Positions 29,689 to 37,301 of a stretch of DNA of 64,000 nucleotides are shown one piece after another. The notes under the pieces are model-generated. The model was not told the origin of the DNA. It did not search any database and saw nothing but the letters and a program-made list of their open reading frames with translations. Numbering within the stretch: position 1 is the stretch's first letter; every line of letters begins with the position of its first letter. The position numbers and the translations under genes were made by a program. The stretch comes from Agarilytica rhodophyticola (GTDB lineage: Bacteria > Pseudomonadota > Gammaproteobacteria > Pseudomonadales > Cellvibrionaceae). The stretch spans positions 2,007,001 to 2,071,000 of the forward strand of contig NZ_CP020038.1 of the NCBI RefSeq assembly GCF_002157225.2, in the 5' to 3' direction.

Positions 29689-31449
29689 TTAATGTTGATA
29701 CACTTGATAAGCGCTCTGACCGATGTCTGCAGCCAAATTTAACCACTGGCCCAACACCACAACACGAACCAGTATCTGCAAGCTGCGGACACGCTCGGCC
29801 GGGTTAATTGCCACACTCCCATCGTTTGAGGTTAACAGACGGCCAAGTGCCCGCCAGTAGCCACCATTAAAAGGAGTAGGCAAGGCGGCGAGCTTTTCCC
29901 TTATAAAAGCCCCAAGCTCGGCTTGCTGCCAGAGTCGATGCCAGTTAAAACCATTGTCAGTTGTAGCAAAGCCCTCGGTGGGGTAGTAGTGTAAAAAACA
30001 CTGGCGAAAAATACGCTTGTCGGTACGCAAATGGCGTGGTAACTGGCACACAAAATCGAGAATATCGGGATCCAGAAAAGGATTGAAGGTTTCTGCAAAG
30101 GGCCGGCGATGAGCACTCAAATGAACATTAAACGAGGGTAGGCGTTCACGACAGTACAATAAATCGCGCAGATCGTTGGGCTCGTCAGCCATTTGCGAGA
30201 GCTTTTCGATATACTCGGCGTGCTCCGCCTGCCACATATCAATATCGGCCTTAAAGCCCTGCTGCAAACTCACTGCATCGCTTTGCAAGCGGCCTAAACC
30301 CACACGCGCCAGCGCCTGCTCGCGATTTTGAACTTCTGCACCGTTGGGACCAAAACACTCATCGCCACGAAAGTAAGAGGCAAAACCGCGCTCAGCCAGT
30401 ATTTGACAACAGGCACGTTCGTCACCGTGAGTAAAAATCTGCGCGCTCATGCCTGACTGCGCCGCAAACATGCTGTCAAAAAGTGTTGCAAGTGACTGCC
30501 GGCCGGGAAAGAATTCAAAGGCCACACCAACCCGAGCGGCTTCGCGCTCAGCCCAGGCGGCATCGGTGTTGGGGTCTGAGCTGCGCTCCCCCCACAAAAA
30601 AGTTAACAGAGGTTTCAGCTCTTGCTCTGACAAATGCTCAGCCAGCGTATTAAGCAAATAACGTGAATCGTAGCCCCCACTTAAAATTAAACTCGGGTTA
30701 TCGGCACGCTGCCAGTGGCTGAGAATAACACGGTCGAGTCTGGCTTTGAGTTCTGGCAGCACGTCCTGCGCTTGCAGGGGCTGATTTTGCAGGTGGTATT
30801 TGTACCATATAAATTTTTCTGGGCAATAATGGGCCCTTTCGCCGTCACGGACAGGTAAATTTGCCGCAGTATTTATTCGATGACCACTACCAGCTGCCAT
30901 TTGCCTTAATTCTTTAAATGGTGAAGCGCCGGCAAAAAAGCGACCGGCGTAAAGAAATTGCAGTAGGTTCGCTCCATCCAGCGTAGGTTTATTTATTGTC
31001 GCAAGCACTGGCGCGGCATGAGAACTGTAGCAGGCCTGCTGTGCATGATAATGAAAAAACAGTGGCCGACTCGCCACTTGATCGCTGAAGATGCGTGTTA
31101 CCCCCCCATGAGAGATGACAAGACGAAAGGAGCCACGCCAGTTTTTCACACAGCTTTCGCCCTGTTTTAAATACTCGACAATCAGCGCTTTGCGCAGAGC
31201 TTCGCCACGCTCCTGACGGTGGGTTAAATAGCCTTCCAAAGCCAATACCACATTGTCAGTCTGAGTTATGCCGCTGTTGCCGCCACTTAAGGCAATGGCC
31301 AGCTGCTCATTGTGATATTGATGATAGCGTGGCGTAGAGGCCGAAGTTGGCTGACGATTGATGTCTGCCGACAGTGCGGGTAAATGCTTAAGTAAATGGG
31401 ATAAACGCGCTTGCGCTTGAGGGCCAAGACAAATTAAAAATGATGACAT
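29689..31449 (-). CDS. Asparagine-synthetase-like amide ligase with degenerate glutaminase domain
   Basis: 586 aa. Residues 1-200 look like the Ntn-type glutamine amidotransferase fold of AsnB (LALEGYLTHRQERGE, GSFRLVISHGG, SDQVASRPLFFH), but the protein begins MSSFLICLG: the nucleophile Cys2 is absent. The synthetase domain has the PP-loop SLILSGGYDSRYLL (about 251-264) for adenylating a carboxylate, then YFRGDECFGPNG and PFLDPDILDF. Family members lacking Cys2 (e.g. beta-lactam synthetase) use an amine other than glutamine-derived ammonia. It overlaps the glycosyltransferase by 16 bp and is followed by the deacetylase, so it likely joins an amine of the sugar conjugate to an acyl group. The exact reaction is unknown. 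Confidence 0.8.
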   Translation of the reverse strand: MSSFLICLGPQAQARLSHLLKHLPALSADINRQPTSASTPRYHQYHNEQLAIALSGGNSGITQTDNVVLALEGYLTHRQERGEALRKALIVEYLKQGESCVKNWRGSFRLVISHGGVTRIFSDQVASRPLFFHYHAQQACYSSHAAPVLATINKPTLDGANLLQFLYAGRFFAGASPFKELRQMAAGSGHRINTAANLPVRDGERAHYCPEKFIWYKYHLQNQPLQAQDVLPELKARLDRVILSHWQRADNPSLILSGGYDSRYLLNTLAEHLSEQELKPLLTFLWGERSSDPNTDAAWAEREAARVGVAFEFFPGRQSLATLFDSMFAAQSGMSAQIFTHGDERACCQILAERGFASYFRGDECFGPNGAEVQNREQALARVGLGRLQSDAVSLQQGFKADIDMWQAEHAEYIEKLSQMADEPNDLRDLLYCRERLPSFNVHLSAHRRPFAETFNPFLDPDILDFVCQLPRHLRTDKRIFRQCFLHYYPTEGFATTDNGFNWHRLWQQAELGAFIREKLAALPTPFNGGYWRALGRLLTSNDGSVAINPAERVRSLQILVRVVVLGQWLNLAADIGQSAYQVYQH

Positions 31450-32630
31450 AGTAATGGCCGCTTGGATAAATGCGGATTTGAAGTTGCGAATACCTGACGA
31501 TAGAGCGCCGCATATTCGGCAATTTGCTGACTGCCCGAGTAACGGGCCAAAATCTCTTGCATACGCACTTGCAGATGTTCATTGGGGCCTTCAGCCACCT
31601 TTGCCATCCCCTTGGCAAGGTTTTCAACCAGAAGTGGACGATCCTGTTCCGCCACCAGATAAGGCCAGTCCTGCCCCAATACTTCGGGCAGGGCCCCCAC
31701 CTTTGGAGCAACTACTGGCAAACGATGCTGCAAGGCTTCCAACACCACCAGGCCAAAGCCTTCAAACTGACTGGTTAATACCATCGCCTGGGCGCGGGCA
31801 TATTCACTGGCCAACTGTTGGGGCTGACAGCCACTGTCGATAATGTCCAACCCCCGGCCACTGTGCCAGCCCTGTTGTAGCAGTGCTTGTGTGCGTTTTA
31901 CACCTTCAGCAGTACTCACAATTACCAGTTGCGCTTCAGGTAACTGTTGCTGCAATTGGCCAAAGGCTTCGAGCAACAGCTCCGGGCGCTTAACCGCGCG
32001 CATGGAAGAAATATGGAGAAAGCGCTGGGCTTGGGGCTGGCAGCGATAAGTGGGTTTGCACCAGTCGGCGCCGATAAAATTGTTAATCACCCTAGCGGCT
32101 GGCAGTTCGGGCAACTCGCGTCGAAGTACATTTGCCAAGTAATGGGAAACACAGGTCACCGCATTGGCAGAGTAGAGCACACTGGCTACTACTTCTTTAT
32201 TTCGATCAAACAGGTGAGGATTTAATAAATCTGAGCCATGGCAGGTCACAATGTAGGGCACGCCTCGCAGAGTTTTCAGCATTTGTGCAGCAAGGCCGAA
32301 CACCTGTACATTGTGTAGATGCAGGATGTCAAAAGGCCAGCAATCATAAATGCGCAGCAGCTCGCTCACCGCATCCATGCCCCCACTAAGACTTTGGGGA
32401 ATATCTAGCAGCTTACTGGTTTTAGCAGCGGGTCCATCGTCCACCAAAAAATGATTTTGTTGAAGCTGATCGGCGCGCAAATGACAATAGCGCACTTCAA
32501 ACCCCTGCTCACCTTTAAGGCGATGCAGCTTGGAGTCGGGCATTAATCCCCGCCCTAATTCCTGAGCCACAATTGAAGAACCACCACTGGTGGCCAGCAT
32601 TGCCATACAGATACGCAAGGGTCTCGTCAT
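31434..32630 (-). CDS. Glycosyltransferase family 4, BshA-like
   Basis: 398 aa GT-B enzyme. The N-terminal loop MLATSGGSSIVAQELGRGL resembles the GGSGVVATELG loop of BshA, the UDP-GlcNAc:malate transferase. DILHLHNVQVFGLAAQML and YIVTCHGSDL follow, then FLHISSMRAVKRPELLLEAF (BshA: IHISNFRxVKR) and the nucleotide-sugar E-x7-E region SQFEGFGLVVLEALQ. It starts the minus-strand operon. With a BshB1-like deacetylase two genes down, a bacillithiol-like precursor (GlcN on an organic acid) is plausible. Other GT4 roles cannot be excluded from sequence alone. Confidence 0.8.
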   Translation of the reverse strand: MTRPLRICMAMLATSGGSSIVAQELGRGLMPDSKLHRLKGEQGFEVRYCHLRADQLQQNHFLVDDGPAAKTSKLLDIPQSLSGGMDAVSELLRIYDCWPFDILHLHNVQVFGLAAQMLKTLRGVPYIVTCHGSDLLNPHLFDRNKEVVASVLYSANAVTCVSHYLANVLRRELPELPAARVINNFIGADWCKPTYRCQPQAQRFLHISSMRAVKRPELLLEAFGQLQQQLPEAQLVIVSTAEGVKRTQALLQQGWHSGRGLDIIDSGCQPQQLASEYARAQAMVLTSQFEGFGLVVLEALQHRLPVVAPKVGALPEVLGQDWPYLVAEQDRPLLVENLAKGMAKVAEGPNEHLQVRMQEILARYSGSQQIAEYAALYRQVFATSNPHLSKRPLLCHHF

Positions 32631-32966
32631 ATTTTTTCCACGCCTGAAAATATTTGAGGTATAAGTAGGGTATAGGAAATATAAACCACCTTTTTGCCCA
32701 ATAAGCGCAGTATCTTACCCGAAATTCCCTCACCTGTTTACTGTCCAAGGTACAACTTTCGTTTCGCCGTTGGGCCGACCCAAATTGCTCCATTTTGTTC
32801 GGTTTAGCGGTAAAGTCTTTGGCAGATGGTTCGCTGGATGTAAGTTGCTTCACCGGCCAATATGAAAGCTGACAGTGTAGGATTTGAGGTTGTGACCTTT
32901 CCCCGGAAATTAAAACCATGACCTCGATGAGATTTCCAATTATCCTAACGGGATGTGGGGCTCACA

Positions 32967-33070
32967 ATGAAGAAACGCTACACCGAAAAAAGATTATCAA
33001 GGCCATCAAAGAGCATGAGGCTGGGGCCAAGGTAGAGGACATATGCCGTAATCTGGGCATATCCAGTGGT
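32967..33070 (+). pseudogene. IS3-family transposase OrfA remnant
   Basis: Starts MKKRYTEK, then after a one-base shift near 32985-32992 continues KIIKAIKEHEAGAKVEDICRNLGISSG, the HTH N-terminus of IS3-type OrfA. It breaks off at the edge of the right-hand direct repeat; the rest of orfA, all of orfB and the right inverted repeat are gone. The stretch 32631-32966 upstream has no credible gene and contains the promoter region of the BshA-like operon on the other strand, plus perhaps the old IS left end. Confidence 0.7.
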
Positions 33071-33081
33071 TCCCCACCTGC

Positions 33082-33170
33082 GGGCACCATTTCTTTATTT
33101 TTAGAAAAATCTTCTAAAATCTTAAACAGAACAACGTTAAACGGAACAGATCGTTGCGTTGTTCGATACA
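33082..33170 (+). repeat. Direct repeat, right copy (candidate att site)
   Basis: Matches 25395-25483 at 85 of 89 positions, starting with GGGCACCA, the tRNA-Leu 3' end. There is no tRNA body in front of it; instead the IS3 remnant abuts it. It marks the right border of the 7.7-kb island. Confidence 0.8.
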
Positions 33171-33463
33171 CTTGCCCAAACAGTCTCTGCGTTTGATTTA
33201 CTGAAACTATTTGCTCTTCCAAAATACACTTATGTTTTTCAATCTTTTCTTGCACGAATAAAAGTAGGGCAGAACAGCACTATTATTTGATCTCAATCTA
33301 TATAGAGGGTTTTGCGTCTTAAATATAATGCTCTTCCATGGCTCCTTATTGCTTCTACACCAATATTCCACCAATGACTTAGCTTCTGTCACAAGTTCCT
33401 TGCGCTGAGTGAAATATTGGTGAAGCACAAGCTTATTACTATTTTTTGGTGAATACTTAATCT
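33171..33463. other. Gap between island and trhP
   Basis: About 290 bp. A minus-strand frame (33428 to 33207, GTG start, 73 codons: MLHQYFTQRKELVTEAKSL...) is open but has no Shine-Dalgarno and no recognised family, so I do not call it a gene. AATATTCCACCAATGA and TGAAATATTGGTGAAG are loosely complementary (about 33363-33425). Confidence 0.3.
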
Positions 33464-34774
33464 ATGGAAAAATCTCCTGAATTACTTGCCCCTGCAGGCA
33501 CATTGCAATCCCTGCGTTACGCATTTGCTTACGGTGCTGACGCGGTGTATGCCGGGCAACCTCGTTACAGTTTGCGGGTAAGAAATAATGAATTTTCACT
33601 AGAGAATATTAAAACGGGTATTGACTATGCTCACGCTCGCGGTAAAAAGTTTTTTCTAGCCAGTAATCTTCTTCCTCACGACAATAAAGTTAAAACCTAT
33701 TTACGCGATATCGAACCTATTATTGCATGTTCTCCAGACGCACTTATTATGTCAGATCCAGGTTTAATTATGCTGGTGAGAGAACGTTGGCCGGATTTGC
33801 CCATTCATCTTTCCGTGCAAGCCAACACACTGAATTCTGCTGCAGTGAAGTTTTGGCAATCTATTGGGCTTACAAGAATTATTCTTTCTCGTGAATTATC
33901 CCTTAAGGAAATAGAGACGATCCGACAAGAATGTCCAGATATGGAGCTGGAAGTATTTGTACATGGCGCATTGTGCATTGCTTTTTCAGGTCGTTGTTTA
34001 CTTTCTGGTTATTTTAATCATCGCGATGCTAATCAAGGCGCCTGTACTAATGCTTGTCGTTGGCAATACAAAACACATACAGCTCAACAAGATGTGAGCG
34101 GTGATGTGGTGCTGATTGAAGAGGCGAATCGTCCCGATGAGTTGATGCCAATGTACGAAGATGAGCACGGCACTTATATTATGAACTCAAAAGATTTGCG
34201 TGCTATCGAACATGTACAAAAGTTATTGGAGATCGGTATCGACTCATTGAAAATTGAAGGGCGTACAAAATCCTACTTTTATACCGCAAGAACAACACAA
34301 ATTTATCACCAGGCCATAGTGAATGCACAGGCGGGAAAAACTTTCGATAATAATTTGCTAGAGGCTTTAGATGGACTTTCTAATCGAGGTTATACCGAAG
34401 GATTTTATCGTCGTCATCCTCCCCAACAAAGGCAAAATTATGACTGTGGTGCATCTACCTCAAGTAAACAGCGATTTGTTGGTGATATTCTACGAAGCGA
34501 AGAAAATATGTTAGAGATTGAGGTGAAAAATAAATTTAGCGTTGGAGATACCTTAACCTTATTGCGACCAGAAGGGGATTGTCGTTTCATATTGGAAACG
34601 ATGGAAGATCTGCAAGGTAATGCGATCTCCGTGGCACCGGGGTCTGGCCATGTGGTACGTATTAAAGCGCCGCAAAATATTTCAGCCGAGTTCGCTTTGC
34701 TTTTAGCGGATATAAAAGAGACATCCGCTATTAAAGAAATACCGGCGAAAGATTTAACCACCTGTAGCTGTTAA
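33464..34774 (+). CDS. trhP: tRNA hydroxylation protein TrhP (YegQ), peptidase U32 family
   Basis: 436 aa, close to E. coli YegQ (453). PELLAPAGTLQSLRYAFAYGADAVYAGQPRYSLR opens the barrel domain (quoted here in two parts by eye: PELLAPAGTL and YAGQPRYSLR). The U32 signature EVFVHGALCIAFSGRCLLS carries two Cys; more Cys follow in GACTNACRWQY, where an iron-sulfur cluster is expected. KIEGRTKSYFYTA and KNKFSVGD also match YegQ. TrhP makes prephenate-dependent 5-hydroxyuridine at U34 of tRNAs. It has no obvious link to the neighbouring accessory genes and may mark core DNA right of the island. Confidence 0.92.
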   Translation: MEKSPELLAPAGTLQSLRYAFAYGADAVYAGQPRYSLRVRNNEFSLENIKTGIDYAHARGKKFFLASNLLPHDNKVKTYLRDIEPIIACSPDALIMSDPGLIMLVRERWPDLPIHLSVQANTLNSAAVKFWQSIGLTRIILSRELSLKEIETIRQECPDMELEVFVHGALCIAFSGRCLLSGYFNHRDANQGACTNACRWQYKTHTAQQDVSGDVVLIEEANRPDELMPMYEDEHGTYIMNSKDLRAIEHVQKLLEIGIDSLKIEGRTKSYFYTARTTQIYHQAIVNAQAGKTFDNNLLEALDGLSNRGYTEGFYRRHPPQQRQNYDCGASTSSKQRFVGDILRSEENMLEIEVKNKFSVGDTLTLLRPEGDCRFILETMEDLQGNAISVAPGSGHVVRIKAPQNISAEFALLLADIKETSAIKEIPAKDLTTCSC

Positions 34775-34931
34775 TTGGTGTTACTAGATATAAAGAATGC
34801 GTGGTAGTTCTACATTTCTACACTACTGCCGCAAAAAACCAAGCTATGACATATTATTATCTACAAAGTGGTCATTCAATATAATGTCTTTGTAAACGAA
34901 GAATGGAAAAAGCGTTCGATTGACAACTTTG

Positions 34932-35396
34932 TTAGTTATTTTTTTCTAGCCATTTATTAATTTCATCGCATACTAAATTATGTTTTCCTAAACTTTTCAC
35001 TGCGGCAGACATGGGAATTTCTTCATTATCACACTTTATTATAATTCTTGATGCACCATCACTATCGGTTTCTACTAAAGCTTTTTCAATGTGGTTTATG
35101 GGGATAATGCCTTTTTTATTAAAAAAGGGGTATTGGACAGTGTATTCAATACTTTTTTCTATGTTGTCAAATTTGAATTTACTGTTTAGCGACCATACTC
35201 TGTAGAAAAACAGTAGGGTTAGCATAATTATTAAAACGGCTAATGTCGTATTCCTCGGAGTGATTTCTTCATTAAACACCCATAAAAACGCGCCTTTAGC
35301 AAAAAATAGAAAAGCCGCGATTCCGAAAATCACTAAAACAGGTTTAGAACCCTGCGTAACAATTAAATTTCCATTATCCAGGTGCTGAGTTTTCAT
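34932..35396 (-). CDS. Hypothetical membrane protein
   Basis: 154 aa with two membrane segments (about 20-42 LVIFGIAAFLFFAKGAFLW and 52-68 LAVLIIMLTLLFFYRVW) followed by a soluble domain of about 80 residues rich in charged beta-type sequence (KFKFDNIEKSIEYTVQYPFF, SRIIIKCDNEEIP). The layout recalls small PH-like membrane proteins, but I do not recognise the family. Single gene, opposite to trhP and to the injection-system operon. Confidence 0.65.
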   Translation of the reverse strand: MKTQHLDNGNLIVTQGSKPVLVIFGIAAFLFFAKGAFLWVFNEEITPRNTTLAVLIIMLTLLFFYRVWSLNSKFKFDNIEKSIEYTVQYPFFNKKGIIPINHIEKALVETDSDGASRIIIKCDNEEIPMSAAVKSLGKHNLVCDEINKWLEKNN

Positions 35397-35752
35397 GGCA
35401 CTGCCTAACCGTATACTAGTCGGAATTCCTGTTTATCCTACTTATCCAAAGGGTGATTTCGATTAACATTATAAGCACAACTCTAACAGGTTCAATGAGT
35501 TCGAAAAACCTACTTAAACAAACTTGTAGCATGCTACTAAGACTGTCACCGCACTAAGCTTTTCAGGTCAACTCATTTGTTTGTTTTTTATCGATAGCAA
35601 ATTCCCCGTTATTTTCTTGTGATAGCTGAGAGTCTCATTTAAATCTCGATAGTTATCTATCTGCTACAACTAAGTCAATTTCATGTGTGCCGCTATAAGT
35701 ACAATAGGATGAAAGTTAAGGGCTTGTTGTAAAAGGACTGGAGGATGAGACA
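35397..35752 (+). other. Upstream region of the injection-system operon
   Basis: 356 bp, AT-rich, no gene. Possible -10 elements TATAAG and TACAAT occur around 35695-35706, but no convincing -35 at the right distance. GGAGG at about 35740 serves the first gene. Regulation cannot be read from it. Confidence 0.4.
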
Positions 35753-36367
35753 TTGAGCAGTTACTTAGTGGTTGCCGCAGTAAGTGATGTTTTGCGTCGA
35801 GTGCTGTGGGAGGAAATTAGCGTCGACCCTGAGGTGAGGCAATTAGTCCCCAGTGAGCAGGATATTGTCTTCACTAATCCTAAAGAAACTGCACAGAACA
35901 GCTCCAACCGCCTGTCACTTTGGCTCTACCAAATTTCCGAAAATGAGTTTATGAAAAATAGCCCTATGCCGCGTTCGGCAAGTGGTGATCATCAAAACTT
36001 TACTCCATTGTCACTGAATCTGTGTTATCTGATTACCCCCTTTGCCAGTCACTCGGATAACAATATGTCGGGCAGGGATGAAAATCATCTGCTCTTGGGC
36101 AAAATCTTACAAGTATTTCACGACAATGCCATTGTCGTTCTTCGGGATCTTAATATTGATGTTGCCGAAGAACTGCGTGTTATCTATAAACGCCTCACTC
36201 TGGAAGAGCTTACCCGTATTTGGGAGGCTTTGCAGGAACCTTATCGGCTTTCCATTTGCTACCAAATACAGGTCAGCTATATCGACTCCGGGCGCGTGTC
36301 GGCGACTGCGCGTATCGTTGAGCGCGCAAGTGGTGATGAGTTAGCTGCGTCGGGAGCCCAGTCGTGA
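35753..36367 (+). CDS. eCIS DUF4255 protein (Pvc16/Afp16-like tail terminator)
   Basis: 204 aa. DUF4255 (Pvc16 N-terminal) features: VAAVSDVLRRVLWEEI, FTNPKETAQNSSNRLSLWLYQISEN, LSLNLCYLITPFASHS, and the late LGKILQVFHDN. In Photorhabdus PVC and Serratia Afp the equivalent protein caps the tube-sheath and sets tail length. Start TTG at 35753 has GGAGG 8 nt upstream. Its stop overlaps the next start (GTGA). First gene of the injection-system run, as in several eCIS loci. Confidence 0.85.
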   Translation: MSSYLVVAAVSDVLRRVLWEEISVDPEVRQLVPSEQDIVFTNPKETAQNSSNRLSLWLYQISENEFMKNSPMPRSASGDHQNFTPLSLNLCYLITPFASHSDNNMSGRDENHLLLGKILQVFHDNAIVVLRDLNIDVAEELRVIYKRLTLEELTRIWEALQEPYRLSICYQIQVSYIDSGRVSATARIVERASGDELAASGAQS

Positions 36368-37272
36368 CAGAACTAAGGCTTATCCATCAAAAATCGGCGA
36401 CGGCGATATTCGCACTGGAAGACCGGTTTAAGCGAGACCAAGGAACACAAGGTCGCCGTCCGCAGCCATTTGGCGATATTGCTTTCTACCTTACCGGCCA
36501 AACAACGGCGGCAAGTTTTACCGCTTTTTCAGAGCCTAGAAAGCTGGCCATCACTCGCAACCCCAGTGGCTACTATATGTTTTTTAACAAGTACTATATG
36601 GGAGAGCGCAGCTATCAGCACAATTATGAAGGGATTTATCGTCTTCGTATTGTTTCCCAGTTTTACCAGGTGCACGAGCAAGATATACAACTCCCCACAG
36701 CCAGCGGGGCGATAAGCATCGAACTCGAACCTAAGCACACCTATCCATTTGTTTCCAGCGATGCGGTTAGCCGCGGTGGTGTGACTTTGTTGCGTGGCAC
36801 TGCATATGCCGCTGATGCTCGCGGCATTGAAGGCTTGCGTGTGGAAGTTCCCGGTCGTTCAAACACAGCGCTAACGGATCAGAGCGGCCAGTGGGTGCTG
36901 GTGTTTCCTGAAGCGGATGGCGGTGGTGATGTGATGGTGCGCCATCGCTTTGCCAATGGTGATGTGGTGGACGTAGCCAATGTGCCCGTTGTTAGCAGGC
37001 AATCCAATTCGCTGCAACAAACAGGAATACGCGGGCAGGTGCTTAATGATGATGGCATCGGCATTGCCGGTGCTCGTATCTTCGTTGAAGGCTTCTCTGG
37101 ACAAGCGTATTCCGCCCACGATGGCCGCTGGTCTTATTACTTTGGATTTACCCAACCTGCGGTGACAGTCGATGTCGTCGCAGAATTATCGAATGGCACT
37201 ACGCGCACACGTTTCGGCGTTGATGTGCAAGCCCGGTCAGTCACGGCAGTGCCAACTTTTAGATTTAACTGA
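36364..37272 (+). CDS. eCIS-associated protein with carboxypeptidase-regulatory-like repeats
   Basis: 302 aa from GTG. Residues 1-125 form a beta-rich domain of unknown type (FYLTGQTTAASFTAF, YYMFFNKYYMGERSYQ, YRLRIVSQFYQ). Two tandem beta-sandwich modules follow (about 137-215 and 222-300), each with the G-x-V-x-D/A-x-x-G-x-x-I-x-G-x-x-V pattern and a DxxGxW turn (LTDQSGQWVLVF, SAHDGRWSYYF), like carboxypeptidase-regulatory/Ig-type domains. No signal peptide. Such modules often mediate surface binding, so a role on the particle surface is plausible. Translationally coupled to the DUF4255 gene. Confidence 0.7.
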   Translation: MTELRLIHQKSATAIFALEDRFKRDQGTQGRRPQPFGDIAFYLTGQTTAASFTAFSEPRKLAITRNPSGYYMFFNKYYMGERSYQHNYEGIYRLRIVSQFYQVHEQDIQLPTASGAISIELEPKHTYPFVSSDAVSRGGVTLLRGTAYAADARGIEGLRVEVPGRSNTALTDQSGQWVLVFPEADGGGDVMVRHRFANGDVVDVANVPVVSRQSNSLQQTGIRGQVLNDDGIGIAGARIFVEGFSGQAYSAHDGRWSYYFGFTQPAVTVDVVAELSNGTTRTRFGVDVQARSVTAVPTFRFN

Positions 37273-37301
37273 AATGTATCCTAGCAAAGGGAGACCCGAC
37301 A

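Noticed and set aside
31454-32389. Several plus-strand frames inside the glycosyltransferase
   Set aside because: All are antisense shadows of a strongly supported gene in GC-rich DNA.
32515-32919. 134-aa minus-strand frame upstream of the glycosyltransferase
   Set aside because: Overlaps the GT start in another frame, has non-coding composition, and lacks a Shine-Dalgarno.
32962-33255. 97-aa minus-strand frame over the right repeat
   Set aside because: Shares its middle only because the nucleotide repeat is duplicated; it crosses the IS remnant antisense and has no ribosome site.
33207-33428. 73-aa minus-strand frame before trhP
   Set aside because: GTG start without a ribosome site and no recognisable family; kept only as a note in the gap entry.
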